Numbered from the stretch's first letter, positions 1-14,272 are shown. The stretch: 64,000 nucleotides of DNA from Hydractinia symbiolongicarpus (GCF_029227915.1 NC_079878.1:31027501-31091500), one strand, 5' to 3'. The notes: a model not told the origin generated them from the letters alone. Numbers and translations: made by a program.

Positions 1-3000
1 TTCATTTTTGATGAGACGCAGAATAAAAGATGTTTAATCGCCGGCTAACGAAAACCCGCGATTTCCCGTAAATCCCGGACTCGGCCCGTATAGTCAAAAG
101 TATACAAAGAAAGTACCCAGGGAGTAAACTCATTTCCCGAACGATTTTTTAAATTATTTTTTCACCACTAAAACGCAAGAGACTTGTAATTTTCAAAAAT
201 GGTTTCATTTTTGATGAGACGCTGAATAAAAGAAGTTTAATCGCCGGAAAACGAAAACCCGCGATTTCCTGTAAATCCCGGGCTTGGCCCGTATAGTCGA
301 ATGTATACAAAGAAAGTACCCTGTGAGTGAACTCATTTCCCGAACGATTTTTTAAATTATCTTTTCACCACTAAAACGTATGAGACTTGTAGTTTTTAAA
401 AATGTTTTCATTTTTGATGAGACGCTGAATAAAAGATGTTTAATCGCCGGCAAACGAAAACCTGCAATTTCCCGTAAATCCCGGACTCGGCCCGTATAGT
501 CAAAAGTATAAAAAGAAAATACCCAGGGAGTAAACTCATTTCCAGAACGATTTTTTAAATTATCTTTTCACCACTAAAACGCATGAGACTTGTAGTTTTC
601 AAAAATGTTTTCATTTTTGATAAGACGCTGGATAAAAGATGTTTAATCGCCGGCAAACGAAAACCCGCGAATTCCCGTAAATCCCAAACTCGGCCCGTAT
701 AGTCAAAAGTATACAAAGAAAATACCCAGGGAGTAAACTCATTTCCAGAACGATTTTTTAAATTATCTTTTCACCACTAAAACGCATGAGACTTGAAGTT
801 TTCAAAAATGTTTTCATTTTTGATAAGACGCTGTATAAAAGATGTTTAATCGCCGGCAAACCAAAACCCGCGATTTCCCGTAAATACCGGACTCGGCCCG
901 TATAGTCAAAAGTATACAAAGAAAGTACCCAGGGAGTAAACTCATTTCCCGAACGATTTTTTAAATTATTTTTTCACCACTAAAACGCAAGAGACTTGTA
1001 ATTTTCAAAAATGGTTTCATTTTTGATGAGACGCTGAATAAAAGAAGTTTAATCGCCGGAAAACGAAAACCCGCAATTTCCTGTAAATCCCGGGCTTGGC
1101 CCGTATAGTCGAATGTATACAAAGAAAGTACCCTGTCAGTGAACTCATTTCCCGAACGATTTTTTAAATTATCTTTTCACCACTAAAACGTATGAGACTT
1201 GTAGTTTTTAAAAATGTTTTCATTTTTGATGAGACGCTGAATAAAAGATGTTTAATCGCCGGCAAACGAAAACCTGCAATTTCCCGTAAATCCCGGACTC
1301 GGCCCGTATAGTCAAAAGTATACAAAGAAAATACCCAGGGAGTAAACTCATTTCCAGAACGATTTTTTAAATTATCTTTTCACCACTAAAACGCATGAGA
1401 CTTGTAGTTTTCAAAAATGTTTTCATTTTTGATAAGACGCTGGATAAAAGATGTTTAATCGCCGGCAAACGAAAACCCGCGAATTCCCGTAAATCCCAAA
1501 CTCGGCCCGTATAGTCAAAAGTATACAAAGAAAATACCCAGGGAGTAAACTCATTTCCAGAACGATTTTTTAAATTATCTTTTCACCACTAAAACGCATG
1601 AGACTTGAAGTTTTCAAAAATGTTTTCATTTTTGATAAGACGCTGTATAAAAGATGTTTAATCGCCGGCAAACCAAAACCCGCGATTTCCCGTAAATACC
1701 GGACTCGGCCCGTATAGTCAAAAGTATACAAAAAAAGTACCCAGGGAGTAAGCTCATTTCCCGAACGATTTTTTAAATTATTTTTTCACCACTAAAACGC
1801 ACGAGACTTGTAGTTTTCAAAAATGTTTTCATTTTTGATAAGACGCAGAATAAAAGATGTTTAATCGCCGGCAAACGAAAACCCGCGAATTCCCGTAAAT
1901 CCCAAACTCGGCCCGTATAGTCAAAAGTATACAAAGAAAATACCCAGGGAGTAAACTCATTTCCAGAACGATTTTTTAAATTATCTTTTCACCACTAAAA
2001 CGCATGAGACTTGAAGTTTTCAAAAATGTTTTCATTTTTGATAAGACGCTGTATAAAAGATGTTTAATCGCCGGCAAACCAAAACCCGCGATTTCCCGTA
2101 AATACCGGACTCGGCCCGTATAGTCAAAAGTATACAAAGAAAGTACCCAGGGAGTAAACTCATTTCCCGAACGATTTTTTAAATTATTTTTTCACCACTA
2201 AAACGCAAGAGACTTGTAATTTTCAAAAATGGTTTCATTTTTGATGAGACGCTGAATAAAAGAAGTTTAATCGCCGGAAAACGAAAACCCGCAATTTCCT
2301 GTAAATCCCGGGCTTGGCCCGTATAGTCGAATGTATACAAAGAAAGTACCCTGTCAGTGAACTCATTTCCCGAACGATTTTTTAAATTATCTTTTCACCA
2401 CTAAAACGTATGAGACTTGTAGTTTTTAAAAATGTTTTCATTTTTGATGAGACGCTGAATAAAAGATGTTTAATCGCCGGCAAACGAAAACCTGCAATTT
2501 CCCGTAAATCCCGGACTCGGCCCGTATAGTCAAAAGTATACAAAGAAAATACCCAGGGAGTAAACTCATTTCCAGAACGATTTTTTAAATTATCTTTTCA
2601 CCACTAAAACGCATGAGACTTGTAGTTTTCAAAAATGTTTTCATTTTTGATAAGACGCTGGATAAAAGATGTTTAATCGCCGGCAAACGAAAACCCGCGA
2701 ATTCCCGTAAATCCCAAACTCGGCCCGTATAGTCAAAAGTATACAAAGAAAATACCCAGGGAGTAAACTCATTTCCAGAACGATTTTTTAAATTATCTTT
2801 TCACCACTAAAACGCATGAGACTTGAAGTTTTCAAAAATGTTTTCATTTTTGATAAGACGCTGTATAAAAGATGTTTAATCGCCGGCAAACCAAAACCCG
2901 CGATTTCCCGTAAATACCGGACTCGGCCCGTATAGTCAAAAGTATACAAAAAAAGTACCCAGGGAGTAAGCTCATTTCCCGAACGATTTTTTAAATTATT

Positions 3001-3045
3001 TTTTCACCACTAAAACGCACGAGACTTGTAGTTTTCAAAAATGTT
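1..3045. repeat. 203-bp satellite array, 4-monomer HOR region
   Basis: Fifteen head-to-tail monomers begin at TTCATTTTTGATGAG-like boundaries (1, 204, 407, 610, 813 and so on), exactly 203 bp apart. Four recognisable variants repeat in order: one with CCGGAAAACG, one with AACCTGCAATTTCC, one with GCTGGATAAAAG and AATCCCAAACTCGG, and one with GCTGTATAAAAG, GCAAACCAAAACC and AAATACCGG. The four-monomer unit is 812 bp and is seen at 204-1015, 1016-1827 and 2234-3045. A two-monomer partial copy (1828-2233) lies between the last two. The copies are almost identical, which implies recent amplification by unequal exchange or a similar process. I see no gene here. Confidence 0.93.
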
Positions 3046-6000
3046 TTCATTTTTGATAAGACGCAGAATAAAAGATGTTAATCGCCGGCAAACGAAAACC
3101 TGCGATTTCCCGTAAATCCCGGGCTTGGCCCGTATAGTCGAATGTATACAAAGAAAGTACCCTGTGAGTAAACTCATTTCCCGAACGATTTTTTAAATTA
3201 TTTTTTCACCACTAAAACGCATGAGACTTGTAGTCTTCAAAAACGTTTTCATTTTTGATGAGACGCGGAATAAAAGAAGTTTAATCGCCGGCAAACGAAA
3301 ACCCGCGATTTCCCGTAAATCCCGGACTCGGCCCGTATAGTCAAAAGTATACAAAGAAAATACCCAGGGAGTAAACTCATTTCCAGAACGATTTTTTTAA
3401 TTATTTTTTCACCACTAAAACGTATGAGACTCGTAGTTTTCAAAAATGTTTTCATTTTTGATGAGACGCTGAATAGAAGAAGTTTAATCGCCGGCAAACG
3501 AAAACCCGCGATTTCCCGTAAATCCCGGACTCGACCCGTATAGTTAAAAGTATACAAAGAAAGTACCCTGCGAGTAAACTCATTTCCAGAAGGATTTTTT
3601 AAATTATCTTTTCACCATTAAAACGCATGACACTTGTAGTTTTCAAAAATGTTTTCATTTTTGATGAGACGCTGAATAAAAGATGTTTAATCGCCGGCAA
3701 ACGAAAACCCGCGATTTCCCGTAAATCCCGGACTTGGCCCGTATAGTCAAAAGTATACAAAGAAAGTACCCAGGGAGTAAACTCATTTCCCGAACGATTT
3801 TTTAAATTATTTTTTCACCACTAAAACGCAAGAGACTTGTAGTTTTCAAAAATGTTTTCATTTTTGATGAGACGCTGAATAAAAGAAGTTTAATCGCCGG
3901 CAAACGAAATCCGCGATTTCCTGTAAATCCGGGCTTGGCCCGTATAGTCGAATTTATACAAAGAAAGTACCCTGTGAGTGAACTCACTTCCCGAACAGTT
4001 TTTTAAATTATCTTTTCACCACTAAAACGCATGAGACTGGTAGTTTTTAAAAATGTTTTCATTTTTGATGAGACGCTGAATAAAAGATGTTTAATCGCCG
4101 GCAAACGAAAACCCGCAATTTCCCGTAAATCCGGAATTTGGCCCGTATAGTCAAAAGTATACAAAGAAAATACCCAGGGAGTAAACTCATTTCCAGAACG
4201 ATTTTTTAAATTATCTTTTCACCACTAAAACGCATGAGACTTGTAGTCTTCAAAACGTTTTCATTTTTGATGAGACGCGGAATAAAAGAAGTTTAATCGC
4301 CGGCAAACGAAAACCCGCGATTTCCCGTAAATCCCGGACTCGGACCGTATAGTCAAAAGTATACAAAAAAAATACCCAGGGAGTAAACTCATTTCCCGAA
4401 CGATTTTTTAAATTATTTTTTCACCACTAAAACGTATGAGACTCGTAGTTTTCAAAAATGTTTTCATTTTTGATGAGACGCTGAATAAAAGTAGTTTAAT
4501 CGCCGGCAAACGAAAACCTGCGATTTCCCGTAAATCCCGGACTCGACCCGTATAGTCAAAAGTATACAAAGAAAGTACCCTGCGAGTAAACTCATTTCCA
4601 GAAGGATTTTTTAAATTATCTTTTCACCATTAAAACGCATGACACTTGTAGTTTTCAAAAATGTTTTCATTTTTGATGAGACGCTGAATAAAAGATGTTT
4701 AATCGCCGGCAAACGAAAACTCGCGATTTCCCGTAAATCCCGGACTCGGCCCGTATAGTCAAAAGTATACAAAGAAAGTACCCAGGGAGTAAACTCATTT
4801 CCCGAACGATTTTTTAAATTATTTTTTCACCACTAAAACGCAAGAGACTTGTAATTTTCAAAAATGTTTTCATTTTTGATGAGACGCTGAATAAAAGAAG
4901 TTTAATCGCCGGAAAACGAAAACCCGCGATTTCCTGTAAATCCCGGGCTTGGCCCGTATAGTCGAATGTATACAAAGAAAGTACCCTGTGAGTGAACTCA
5001 TTTCCCGATCGATTTTTTAAATTATCTTTTCACCACTAAAACGTATGAGACTTGTAGTTTTTAAAAATGTTTTCATTTTTGATGAGACGCTGAATAAAAG
5101 ATGTTTAATCGCCGGCAAACGAAAACCTGCAATTTCCCGTAAATCCCGGACTCGGCCCGTATAGTCAAAAGTATACAAAGAAAATACCCAGGGAGTAAAC
5201 TCATTTCCAGAACGATTTTTTAAATTATCTTTTCACCACTAAAACGCATGAGACTTGAAGTTTTCAAAAATGTTTTCATTTTTGATAAGACGCTGAATAA
5301 AAGATGTTTAATCGCCGGCAAACCAAAACCCGCGATTTCCCGTAAATACCGGACTCGGCCCGTATAGTCAAAAGTATACAAAGAAAGTACCCAGGGAGTA
5401 AGCTCATTTCCCGAACGATTTTTTAAATTATTTTTTCACCACTAAAACGCACGAAACTTGTAGTTTTCAAAAATGTTTTCATTTTTGATAAGACGCAGAA
5501 TAAAAGATGTTAATCGCCGGCAAACGAAAACCTGCGATTTCCCGTAAATCCCGGGCTTGGCCCGTATAATCGAATATATACAAAGAAAGTACCCTGTGAG
5601 TAAACTCATTTCCCGAACGATTTTTTAAATTATTTTTTCACCACTAAAACGCATGAGACTTGTAGTCTTCAAAAACGTTTTCATTTTTGATGAGACGCGG
5701 AATAAAAGAAGTTTAATCGCCGGCAAACGAAAACCCGCGATTTCCCGTAAATCCCGGACTCGGCCCGTATAGTCAAAAGTATACAAAGAAAATACCCAGG
5801 GAGTAAACTCATTTCCCGAACGATTTTTTAAATTATTTTTTCACCACTAAAACGTATGAGACTCGTAGTTTTCAAAAATGTTTTCATTTTTGATGAGACG
5901 CTGAATAAAAGAAGTTTAATCGCCGGCAAACGAAAACCCGCGATTTCCCGTAAATCCCGGACTCGACCCGTAAAGTCAAAAGTATACAAAGAAAGTACCC

Positions 6001-7450
6001 TGCGAGTAAACTCATTTCCAGAAGGATTTTTTAAATTATCTTTTCACCATTAAAACGCATGACACTTGTAGTTTTCAAAAATGTTTTCATTGTTGATGAG
6101 ACGCTGAATAAAAGATGTTTAATCGCCGGCAAACGAAAACCCGCGATTTCCCGTAAATCCCGGACTCGGCCCGTATAGTCAAAAGTATACAAAGAAAGTA
6201 CCCAGGGAGTAAACTCATTTCCCGAACGATTTTTTAAATTATGTTTTCACCACTAAAACGCAAGAGACTTGTAGTTTTCAAAAATGTTTTCATTTTTGAT
6301 GAGACGCTGAATAAAAGAAGTTTAATTGCCGGCAAACGAAATCCGCGATTTCCTGTAAATCCCGGGCTTGGCCCGTATAGTCGAATGTATACAAAGAAAG
6401 TACCCTGTGAGTGAACTCACTTCCCGAACGGTTTTTTAAATTATTTTTTCACCACTAAAACGCACGAAACTTGTAGTTTTCAAAAATGTTTTCATTTTTG
6501 ATAAGACGCAGAATAAAAGATGTTAATCGCCGGCAAACGAAAACCTGCGATTTCCCGTAAATCCCGGGCTTGGCCCGTATAATCGAATATATACAAAGAA
6601 AGTACCCTGTGAGTAAACTCATTTCCCGAACGATTTTTTAAATTATTTTTTCACCACTAAAACGCATGAGACTTGTAGTCTTCAAAAACGTTTTCATTTT
6701 TGATGAGACGCGGAATAAAAGAAGTTTAATCGCCGGCAAACGAAAACCCGCGATTTCCCGTAAATCCCGGACTCGGCCCGTATAGTCAAAAGTATACAAA
6801 GAAAATACCCAGGGAGTAAACTCATTTCCCGAACGATTTTTTAAATTATTTTTTCACCACTAAAACGTATGAGACTCGTAGTTTTCAAAAATGTTTTCAT
6901 TTTTGATGAGACGCTGAATAAAAGAAGTTTAATCGCCGGCAAACGAAAACCCGCGATTTCCCGTAAATCCCGGACTCGACCCGTAAAGTCAAAAGTATAC
7001 AAAGAAAGTACCCTGCGAGTAAACTCATTTCCAGAAGGATTTTTTAAATTATCTTTTCACCATTAAAACGCATGACACTTGTAGTTTTCAAAAATGTTTT
7101 CATTGTTGATGAGACGCTGAATAAAAGATGTTTAATCGCCGGCAAACGAAAACCCGCGATTTCCCGTAAATCCCGGACTCGGCCCGTATAGTCAAAAGTA
7201 TACAAAGAAAGTACCCAGGGAGTAAACTCATTTCCCGAACGATTTTTTAAATTATGTTTTCACCACTAAAACGCAAGAGACTTGTAGTTTTCAAAAATGT
7301 TTTCATTTTTGATGAGACGCTGAATAAAAGAAGTTTAATTGCCGGCAAACGAAATCCGCGATTTCCTGTAAATCCCGGGCTTGGCCCGTATAGTCGAATG
7401 TATACAAAGAAAGTACCCTGTGAGTGAACTCACTTCCCGAACGGTTTTTT
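3046..7450. repeat. 203-bp satellite array, 5-monomer HOR region (1,013-bp unit)
   Basis: The same satellite continues with different variant order. The marker CATGACACTTG occurs near 3626, 4639, 6059 and 7072; the first two and the last two are 1,013 bp apart, which is five monomers including one or two 1-bp-short ones. The segment at about 5420-6432 is repeated nearly base for base at about 6433-7445. This includes rare variants such as CATTGTTGATGAG and CGCACGAAACTTG. Identical 65-codon frames at 5856-6053 and 6869-7066 are a by-product of this duplication. I see no gene here. Confidence 0.9.
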
Positions 7451-10400
7451 AAATTATCTTTTCACCACTAAAACGCATGAGACTGGTAGTTTTTAAAAAT
7501 GTTTTCATTTTTGATGAGACGCTGAATAAAAGATGTTTAATCGCCGGCAAACGAAAACCCGCGATTTCCCGTAAATCCCGTGCTTGGCCCGTATAGTCGA
7601 GTATATACAAAGAAAGTACCCTGTGAGTAAACTCATTTCCAGAACGATTTTTTAAATTATCTTTTCACCACTAAAACGCATGAGACTTGTAGTCTTCAAA
7701 AACGTTTTCATTTTTTATGAGACTCTGAATAAAAGAAGTTTAATCGCCGGCAAACGAAAACCCGCGATTTTCCGTAAATCCCGGACTCGACCCGTATAGT
7801 CAAAAGTACACAAAGAAAATACTCAGGGAGTAAACTCATTTCCCGAACGATTTTTTAAATTATTTTTTCACCACCAAAACGTATGAGACTTGTAGTTTTC
7901 AAAAATGTTTTCATTTTTGATGAGAGGCTGAATAAAAGAAGTTTAATCGCCGGCAAACGAAACACCGCGATTTCCCGTAAATCCCGGGCTTGGCCCGTAT
8001 AGTCGAATGTATACAAAGAAAGTACCCTGTGAGTAAACTCATTTCCCGAACGATTTTTTAAATTATTTTTTCACCACTAAAACGCATGAGACTTGTAGTT
8101 TTCAAAAATGTTTTCATTTTTGATGAGACGCTGGATGAAAGAAGTTTAATCGCCGGCAAACGAAAACCCGCGATTTCCCGTAAATCCCGTGCTTCGCCCG
8201 TATAGTCAAAAGTATACAAAGAAAGTACCCAGGGAGTAAACTCATTTTCCGAACGATTTTTTAAATTAATTTTTCACCACTAAAACGCATGAGACTTGTA
8301 GTTTTCAAAAATGTTTTCATTTTTGATAAGACGCAGAATAAAAGATGTTAATCGCCGGCAAACGAAAACCCGCGATTTCCCGTAAATCCCGTGCTTGGCC
8401 CGTATAGTCGAGTATATACAAAGAAAGTACCCTGTGAGTAAACTCATTTCCAGAACGATTTTTTAAATTATTTTTTCACCACTAAAACGCATGAGACTTG
8501 TAGTCTTCAAAAACGTTTTCATTTTTTATGAGACTCTGAATAAAAGAACTTTAATCGCCGGCAAACGAAAACCCGCGATTTTCCGTAAATCCCGGACTCG
8601 ACCCGTATAGTCAAAAGTACACAAAGAAAATACTCAGGGAGTAAACTCATTTCCCGAACGTTTTTTTAAATTATTTTTTCACCACCAAAACGTATGAGAC
8701 TTGTAGTTTTCAAAAATGTTTTCATTTTTGATGAGAGGCTGAGTAAAAGAAGTTTAATCGCCGGCAAACGAAACACCGCGATTTCCCGTAAATCCCGGGC
8801 TTGGCCCGTATAGTCGAATGTATACAAAGAAAGTACCCTGTGAGTAAACTCATTTCCCGAACGATTTTTTAAATTATTTTTTTACCACTAAAACGCATGA
8901 GACTTGTAGTTTTCAAAAATGTTTTCATTTTTGATGAGACGCTGGATGAAAGAAGTTTAATCGCCGGCAAACGAAAACCCGCGATTTCCCGTAAATCCCG
9001 TCCTTGGCCCGTATAGTCGAGTATATACAAAGAAAGTACCCTGTGAGTAAACTCATTTCCAGAACGATTTTTTAAATTATCTTTTCACCACTAAAACGCA
9101 TGAGACTTGTAGTCTTCCAAAACGTTTTCATTTTTGATGAGACGCGGAATAAAAGAAGTTTAATCGCTGGCAAACGAAAACCCGCGATTTCCCGTAAATC
9201 CCAGACTCAACCCGTATAGTCATAAGTATACAAAGAAAATACCCAGGGAGTAAACTCATTTACAAAACGATTTTTTATATTATCTTTTCACCACTAAAAC
9301 GCAAGAGACTTGTAGTTTTCAAAAATGTTTTCATTTTTGATGAGACGCGGAATAAAAGAAGTTTAATCGCCGGTAAACGAAAACCCGCGATTTCACGTAA
9401 ATCCCGGACTCGGCCGGTATAGTCAAATGTAGACAAAGAAAATACCCAGGGAGTAAACTCATTTCCCGAAAGATTTTTTAAATTATTTTTTCACCACTAA
9501 AACGTATGAGACTTGTAGTTTTCAAAAATGTTTTCATTTTTGATAAGGCGCTGAAGAAAAGAAGTTTAATCGACGGCAAACGAAAACCTGCGATTTCCCG
9601 TAAATCCCGGACTCGGCCCGTATAGTCAAAAGTATACAAAGAAAGTACCCAGGGAGTAAACTCATTTCCAGAACGATTTTTTAAAATATCTTTTCACCAC
9701 TAAAACGCACGAGACTTGTAGTTTTCAAAAATGTTTCCATTTTTGATGAGACGCTGAATAAAAGAAGTTTAATCGCCGGCAAACGAAAACCAGCGAATTC
9801 CCATAAATCCCAAACTCGGCCCGTATAGTCAGAAGTATACAAAGAAAATACCCAGGGAGTAAACTCATTTCCAGAACGATTTTTTAAATTATCTTTTCAC
9901 CACTAAAACGCATGAGACTTGTAGTTTTCAAAAATGTTTTCATTTTTGATAAGACGCTGAGTAAAAGATGTTTATTCGCCGGCAAACGAAAACCCGCGAT
10001 TTCCCGTAAATCCCGGACTCGGCCCGTATAGTCAAAAGTATACAAAGAAAGTACCCAGGGAGTAAACTCATTTCCCGAACGATTTTTTAAATTATTTTTT
10101 CACCACTAAAACGCATGAGACTTGTAGTTTTCAAAAATGTTTTCATTTTTGATGTGACGCTGAATGAAAGAAGTTTAATTGCCGGCAAACGAAAACCCGC
10201 GATTTCCCGTAAATCCCGTGCTTGGCCCGTATAGTCGAATGTATAAAAATAAAGTACCCTGTGAGTAAACTCATTTCCCGAACGATTTTTTAAATTATTT
10301 TTTCACCACTAAAACGCATGAGACTTGTAGTTTTCAAAAATGTTTTCATTTTTGATGAGACGCTGGATGAAAGAAGTTTAATCGCCGGCAAACGAAAACC

Positions 10401-11350
10401 CGCGATTTCCCGTAAATCCCGGACTCGGCCCGTATAGTCAAAAGTATACAAAGAAAATACCCAGGGAGTAAACTCATTTCCCGAACGATTTTTTATATTA
10501 CTTTTTCACCGCTAAAACGTATGAGACTCGTAGTTTTCAAAAATGTTGACATTTTTGATGAGACGCTGAATAAAAGAAGTTTAATCGCCGGCAAACGAAA
10601 ACCCGCCATTTCCCGTAAATCCCGGACTCGGCCCGTATAGTCAAAAGTATACAAAGAAAGTAACCTGCGAGTAAACTCATTTCCAGAACGATTTTTTAAA
10701 TTATTTTTTCACCACTAAAACGCACGAGACTTGTAGTTTTCAAAAATGTTTTCATTTTTGATGAGACGCTGAATAAAAGAAGTTTAATCGCCGGCAAACG
10801 AAAACCCGCTAATTCCCGTAAATCCCAAACTCGGCCCGTATAGTCAAAAGTATACAAAGAAAATACCCAGGGAGTAAACTCATTTCCAGAACGATTTTTT
10901 AAATTATCTTTTCACCACTAAAACGCATGAGACTTGTAGTTTTCAAAAATGTTTTCATTTTTGATAAGACGCTGAATAAAAGATGTTTAATCGCCGGCAA
11001 ACGAAAACCCGCGATTTCCCGTAAATCCCGTGCTTGGCCCGTATAGTCGAGTATATACAAAGAAAGTACCCTGTGAGTAAATTCATTTCCAGAACGATTT
11101 TTTAAATTATCTTTTCACCACTAAAACGCATGAGACTTGTAGTCTTCAAAAACGTTTTCATTTTTGATGAGACGCGGAATAAAAGAAGTTTATTCGCTGG
11201 CAAACGAAAACCCGCGATTTCCCGTAAATCCCGGACTCGACCCGTATAGTCAAAAGTATACAAAGAAAGTACCCTGCGAGAAAACTCATTTCCAGCACGA
11301 TTTTTTAAATTATTTTTTCACCACTAAAATGCATGAGATTTGTAGTTTTC
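7451..11350. repeat. 203-bp satellite array, mixed variants with a 4-monomer duplication
   Basis: The satellite continues with less regular order. A four-monomer block starting near 7582 is repeated about 811 bp later near 8393. The markers are CATTTTTTATGAGACTCTG (about 7710 and 8521) and GAAACACCGCG (about 7969 and 8780). From about 9.2 to 11.35 kb the monomers are more divergent from one another and no clean higher-order unit is visible by eye. I see no gene here. Confidence 0.88.
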
Positions 11351-14110
11351 AGGAATGTTTTCATTTTTGATGAGACGCCTAATGAAAGAAGTTTAATCGC
11401 CGGCAAACGAAAACCCGCGATTTCACGTAAATCCCGGGCTTGGTCGCATAGTCGAATGTATACAAAGAAAGTACCCTGTGAGTAAACTCATTTCCCGAAC
11501 GATTTTTTAAATTATTTTTTCACCACTAAAACGCATGAGACTTGTAGTTTTCAAAAATGTTTTCACTTTTGATGAGACGCTGAATATAAGAAGTTTATTC
11601 GCCGGCAAACGAAAACCCGCGATTTCCCGTAAATCCCGTGCTTGGCCCGTATAGTCGAGTACATACAAAGAAAGTACCCTGTGAGTAAACTCATTTCCAG
11701 AACGATTTTTTAACTTATCTTTTCACCACTAAAACGCATGAGACTTGTAGTTTTCAAAAATGTTTTCATTTTTGATGAGACTCTGAATAAAAGAAGTTTA
11801 ATCGCCGGCAAACGAAAACCCGCGAATTCCCGTAAATCCTAGGCTCGGCCCGTATAGTCAAAAGTATACAAAGAAAATACCCAGGGAGTAAACACATTTC
11901 CCGAACGGTTTTGTGAATTATTTTTCACCACTAAAACGCATGAGACTTGTAGTTTTCAGGAATATTTTCATTTTTGATGAGACGCTTAATGAAAGAAGTT
12001 TAATCGCCGGCAAACAAAAACCCGCGAATTCCCGTAAATCCCGTGCTTGGCTTGTATAGTCGAGTATATACTAAGAAAGTACCCTGTGAGTAAACTCCTT
12101 TCCAGAACGATTTTTTGTATTATCTTTTCACCACTAAAACGCATGAGACTTGTAGTTTTCAAAAATGTTTTCATTTTTGATGAGACGCGGAATAAAAGAA
12201 GTTTAATCGCCGGTAAACGAAAACCCGCGATTTCCCGTAAATCCCGGACTCGGACTGTATAGTCAAAAGTAGACAAAGAAAATACCCAGGGAGTAAACTC
12301 ATTTCCCGAACGATTTTTTATATTATTTTTTCACCACTAAAACGTATGAGACTTGTAGTTTTCAAAAATGTTTTCATTTTTGATGAGGCGCTGAAGAAAA
12401 GAAGTTTAATCGACGGCAAACGAAAACCCGCGATTTCCCGTAAATCTCGGACTCGGCCCGTATAGTCAAAAGTATACAAAGAAAGTACCCTGCGAGTAAA
12501 CTCATTTCCAGAACGATTTTTTAAAATATCTTTTCACCACTAAAACGCACGAGACTTGTAGTTTTCAAAAATGTTTTAATTTTTAATGAGACGCTGAATG
12601 AAAGAAGTTTAATCGCCGGCAAACGAAAACCAGCCATCTCCCGTAAATCCCGGACTCGGCCCGTATAGTCAAAAGTATACAAAGAAAGTACCCTGCGAGT
12701 AAACTCATTTCCAGAACGATTTTTTAAATTATCTTTTCACCACTAAAACGCACGAGACTTGTAGTTTTCAAAAATGTTTTCATTTTTGATGAGACGCTGA
12801 ATAAAAGAAGTTTAATCGCCGGCAAACCAAAACCCGCGATTTCCCGTAAATACCGGACTCGGCCCGTATAGTCAAAAGTATACAAAGAAAGTACCCAGGG
12901 AGTAAGCTCATTTCCCGAACGAATTTTTAAATTATTTTTTCACCACTAAAACGCATGAGACTTGTAGTTTTCAAAAATGTTTTCATTTTTGATAAGACGC
13001 AGAATAAAAGATGTTAATCGCCGGCAAACGAAAACCCGCGATTTCCCGTAAATCCCGGGCTTGGCCCGTATAGTCGAATGTATACAAAGAAAGTACCCTG
13101 TGAGTAAACTCATTTCCCGAACGATTTTTTAAATTATTTTTTCACCACTAAAAGGCATGAGACTTGTAGTTTTCAAAAATGTTTTCACTTTTGATGAGAT
13201 GCTGGATGAAAGAAGTTTAATCGCCGGCAAACGAAAACCCGCGATTTCCCGTAAATCCGGTGCTTGGCCCGTATAGTCGAGTATATACAGAGAAAGTACC
13301 CTGTGAGTAAACTCATTTCCAGAACGATTTTTTAAATTATCTTTTCACCACTAAAACGCATGAGACTTGTAGTCTTCAAAAACGTTTTCATTTTTGATGA
13401 GACGCGGAATAAAAGAAGTTTAATCGCCGGCAAACGAAAACCCGCGATTTCCCGTAAATCCCGGACTCGGCCCGTATAGTCAAAGGTATACAAAGAAAAT
13501 ACCCAGGAAGTAAACTCATTTCCCGAACGATTTTTTAAATTATTTTTTCACCACTAAAACGTATGAGACTCGTAGTTTTCAAAAATGTTTTCATTTTTGA
13601 TGAGACGCTGAATAAAAGAAGTTTAATCGCCGGCAAACGAAAACCCGCGATTTCCCGTAAATCCCGGATTCGACCCGTATAGTCAAAAGTATACAAAGAA
13701 AGTACCCTGCGAGTAAACTCATTTCCAGAACGATTTTTTAAATTATCTTTTCACCACTAAAACGCATGACACTTGTAGTTTTCAAAAATGTTTTCATTTT
13801 TGATGAGACGCTGAATAAAAGATGTTTAATCGCCGGCAAACGAAAACCCGCGATTTCCCGTAAATCCGGACTCGGCCCGTATAGTCAAATGTATACAAAG
13901 AAAGTACCCAGGGAGTAAACTCATTTCCCGAACGATTTTTTAAATTATTTTTTCACCACTAAAACGCAAGAGACTTGTAGTTTTCAAAAATGTTTTCACT
14001 TTTGATGAGACGCTGAATATAAGAAGTTTAATCGCCGGCAAACGAAAACCCGCGATTTCCCGTAAATCCCGTGCTTGGCCCGTATAGTCGAGTACATACA
14101 AAGAAAGTAC
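11351..14110. repeat. 203-bp satellite array up to the mobile-element insertion
   Basis: This is the first stretch where monomers of the second class appear. They are marked by TTTTCAGGAATG and by GCCTAATGAAAG or GCTTAATGAAAG. A segment beginning near 12,262 (marker CAAAAGTAGACAAAG) and running towards 14.0 kb has close relatives beginning near 15,363 and 22,865. The last monomer is cut at position 14,110 by the inserted element and resumes at 15,180. I see no gene here. Confidence 0.88.
14107..14110. other. Target-site duplication GTAC, left copy
   Basis: GTAC directly precedes the left terminal inverted repeat, and a second GTAC (15,180-15,183) directly follows the right one. Uninterrupted monomers have a single GTAC at this point (AAAGTACCCTG), including the near-identical paralogous site at 26,332-26,335. 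GTAC is its own reverse complement, so on its own it could be mistaken for part of the inverted repeat; the empty site shows it is target DNA. Confidence 0.85.
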
Positions 14111-14134
14111 CGTATTTCCTCCAATAAGCGCCGC
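14111..14134 (+). repeat. Left terminal inverted repeat of the element
   Basis: The 24-bp end begins CGTATTTCCTCC and runs into AATAAGCGCCGC. Compared with the reverse complement of the right end it differs at two positions (T/G at base 6 and C/T at base 12). The inner half coincides with the first subterminal repeat unit. Confidence 0.85.
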
Positions 14135-14240
14135 CCTCTATTAAGCGCCGCCCTCTAATAAGCGCCGTACCTAAAATTCGAATTACGAAATAAGCGCCGC
14201 CCTCTAATAAGCGCCGCACCCTCAAATGCGGCGCTTATTA
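14122..14240 (+). repeat. Left subterminal repeat block (17-bp units)
   Basis: Units built on TAAGCGCCGCCCTCTAA recur at 17-bp spacing: TAAGCG starts at 14,125, 14,142 and 14,159, then again at 14,191 and 14,208 after a short AT-rich spacer. The block closes with an inverted copy (14,228-14,240). Such subterminal repeats are typical transposase-binding arrays in DNA transposons; that role is inferred here. Confidence 0.8.
14205..14240. repeat. 14-bp perfect hairpin in the left arm
   Basis: TAATAAGCGCCGCA (14,205-14,218) is followed by an 8-base loop and then its exact reverse complement (14,227-14,240). It lies about 33 bp beyond the stop codon of the minus-strand ORF, so it could form a stem at the 3' end of a transcript as well as in DNA. 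Confidence 0.85.
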
Positions 14241-14272
14241 GAAAATCAAGAGAAAATGAGATTTCAATGCTT

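Noticed and set aside
14028-14225. Minus-strand frames at the element ends (also 15,015-15,200) with repeated GGAY-like residues.
   Set aside because: They are translations of the 17-bp subterminal repeats and adjoining satellite, not proteins.
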